A stretch of DNA of 43,283 bases. It comes from Planctomicrobium piriforme (GTDB lineage: Bacteria; Planctomycetota; Planctomycetia; Planctomycetales; Planctomycetaceae). The stretch covers positions 1 through 43,283 of the forward strand of contig CAMATH010000068.1 in the NCBI GenBank assembly GCA_945860955.1, in the 5' to 3' direction. The notes beneath the pieces are model-generated. The model was given only the letters and a program-made list of their open reading frames with translations, ran no database searches and was not told where the DNA came from. Shown in pieces: positions 41,771-43,283 of this stretch; position 1 is the first letter of the stretch, and each line of letters starts with the position of its first letter. A program made the position numbers and the translations under genes.

Positions 41771-43283
41771 ATGAGTGTAGCAATGACCCCGGGGACGGCC
41801 CGACCGAGCGCAGGGGGCCAGGTTCGTGCGGCGGCCGGAGTGAGCGGGGTGTTGGGAGATGACAGTCGGCAGTGGTTTTCCATGCGGGATCTTCCGGGCT
41901 GGGCGATCAGCGTGGGGATTCACGGGGCGGTTTTGGTGGCGCTGTTGGGGTGGAGCTACCAGATCAGCACCGAGGTCGACCCGTCGATTCTGAGCGCGCT
42001 CGAAGAGCTGCAAAACGACATTGTCTTCGACAATACGGTGACTGATCAGGTCGGGACATCGCCCGACGTCAACCAGTTGCTCAGTCCGGGGAACCTTGCC
42101 GCTCCGACCGCGTCGTCGATTCAAGAGCGAGCCGAGGCGAGTCTGGAAAAAAAGGCTGCTGAGGTCGATCCGGACATCAAACTGGCGGACGAAGGACCGC
42201 AATTGCCCGCCGAGGGAAATTTCAGCGGGACCGTCGACACCACCGGGGGAACGGTGGAAAACACCGCGCAGGGGGGAGGCGGGGTGGAAGGGGCGATCGA
42301 TCGGTTGACGTGGGAAATCCAGCAGTCGCTGCATGAGAAGAAGACGACGGTGATCTGGTTGTTTGATCAGTCGCTGTCGTTAAAAGAACGGCGAAATCTG
42401 ATTGCCGACCGGTTTGAGAATGTCTATCGGCAGCTTGAGTCTCTGGGCGAGGGGGGTGCGGACTCGTTGCAGACCGTGGTGGCGACCTATGGTGAGAAGT
42501 ACGCGTTAATGAACGACAAGCCGGCCGCCGACGTGAAGCCGCTGATTGCCAAGGTTCGTTCGATCGCGAATGACCCGTCGGGCAAGGAAAACGTCTTCGC
42601 TGCTGTGGGAGAATTGGCGAAGAAGTTTCAGCGGGAGCGGAGCAAAGGGCGGAACGTTCGGCTGTTCATCATCACCGATGAAAAGGGGGACGATGCCGAG
42701 CGCTATCTGGAAGAGACTCTGATCATGTGCCGGCGGGCGGGGATTCGCGTGTATGTGGTGGGGAACGTCGCCCCGTTTGGTCGCGAGAAGGCGACGATGG
42801 ATTGGACGATGGAAGACGGTGAAAAGCTGCAACTGGATTACGACGCCGGTCCGGAAACGGTTCTCCCCGAGTCGTTGAACATTGGATTGTGGGGCAATCG
42901 CCCGGTGAATCTGGGACAGCTCTCATCGGGCTACGGACCGTACGCGCTGACCCGGCTCTGTAAAGAGACGGGAGGGCTGTACTACGTGGCGCAGGAAGAT
43001 TCCAACGTGAAGTTCAGCCCGGCGGTTATGCGGAATTATCCTCCCGACTACCGCCCGATCGTCGACTATCAGAAGAGTCTGGTGGGGAACAAGGCGAAGA
43101 ACTCCCTGGTGACGGCGGCGAAAGCGACGAAGATCGAGAACATTCCGCTTCCGCGACTCGATTTTCCCGCTTACAACGACAACGTTCTGCGTGAGACGAT
43201 CACCGAATCGCAAAAGCCGGCCGCGGAATTGATTTTTAAGATCAACCGGGTCGCGGATGCTCTCGCGAGTGGCGAGAAAGATC
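41771..43283 (+). CDS. Membrane-anchored von Willebrand A domain protein, cut by window end
   Basis: The frame is open from ATG 41771 to the last base (504 codons seen). A transmembrane segment near residues 45-70 (GWAISVGIHGAVLVALLGWSYQI) is followed by an acidic linker. The vWA domain starts at about residue 190: VIWLFDQSLSLKERR contains the D-x-S-x-S metal site (Asp199, Ser201, Ser203), then VVATYGEKYALM and LFIITDEKGDDAERY with a later acidic residue. vWA domains bind metal and partner proteins; this type is common in planctomycetes but its role is not established. The C-terminus lies outside the window. Confidence 0.85.
   Translation, partial: MSVAMTPGTARPSAGGQVRAAAGVSGVLGDDSRQWFSMRDLPGWAISVGIHGAVLVALLGWSYQISTEVDPSILSALEELQNDIVFDNTVTDQVGTSPDVNQLLSPGNLAAPTASSIQERAEASLEKKAAEVDPDIKLADEGPQLPAEGNFSGTVDTTGGTVENTAQGGGGVEGAIDRLTWEIQQSLHEKKTTVIWLFDQSLSLKERRNLIADRFENVYRQLESLGEGGADSLQTVVATYGEKYALMNDKPAADVKPLIAKVRSIANDPSGKENVFAAVGELAKKFQRERSKGRNVRLFIITDEKGDDAERYLEETLIMCRRAGIRVYVVGNVAPFGREKATMDWTMEDGEKLQLDYDAGPETVLPESLNIGLWGNRPVNLGQLSSGYGPYALTRLCKETGGLYYVAQEDSNVKFSPAVMRNYPPDYRPIVDYQKSLVGNKAKNSLVTAAKATKIENIPLPRLDFPAYNDNVLRETITESQKPAAELIFKINRVADALASGEKD

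Noticed and set aside
41561-42334. 257-codon minus-strand open frame
   Set aside because: Antisense to the start of the vWA gene, which reads on to the window end with a clear D-x-S-x-S site.

Overview
The window looks like chromosome of a planctomycete (Planctomycetota). This is inferred from family content: a DUF1501 protein with a twin-arginine-type leader, duplicated ThuA domains, a membrane-anchored von Willebrand A protein, AF2212-like/PemK and DUF433/DUF5615 toxin-antitoxin pairs, and many decayed REP-associated (Y1/IS200-like) transposase copies. No rRNA, tRNA or CRISPR array was seen.

Layout. Positions 1-16660 are a repeat-rich accessory region. It holds six degenerate copies of one REP-associated transposase (RAYT), a remnant of a second transposase, a 250-bp element with terminal inverted repeats, many REP-like palindromes and three toxin-antitoxin modules (about 2475-3043, 14962-15539, 16058-16662). 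A few host genes sit between them: a secreted modular repeat protein (3861-6173), a lipoprotein (6971-7924), a divergent ECF sigma / zinc anti-sigma / peroxiredoxin / thioredoxin-like locus (9165-11516) and a glycine-rich secreted protein (12721-13341).

From about 17000 the sequence is ordinary dense chromosome. It carries DUF1501, a small c-type cytochrome, a membrane protein, a DUF4392 (D-glutamate cyclase-like) protein, and a cell-wall cluster of rsmH, a LysM protein, an ftsL-like gene and an FtsI-type transpeptidase (21372-26353). Next come a NhaR-like LysR regulator and a minus-strand export operon of ABC transporter, HlyD adaptor and TolC outer-membrane factor (33015 down to 27517). The right end has a Cys-rich lipoprotein, a GroES-like protein, a FAD oxidoreductase, a small conserved protein, a two-ThuA plus LamG-like secreted protein, a second TolC protein with a long disordered tail, and a vWA protein cut by the window end.

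Most notable points. Five of the six RAYT copies share one out-of-frame internal deletion of about 229 bp that removes the catalytic tyrosine region, and two of these also share a 5-nt insertion and a hairpin leader, as expected of non-autonomous copies that kept multiplying. The ABC transporter has non-canonical signature, Walker B and H-loop residues. The ECF sigma gene faces a gene cluster for a zinc anti-sigma factor and two CxxC redox proteins. All family names come from reading motifs by eye; no database search was run.
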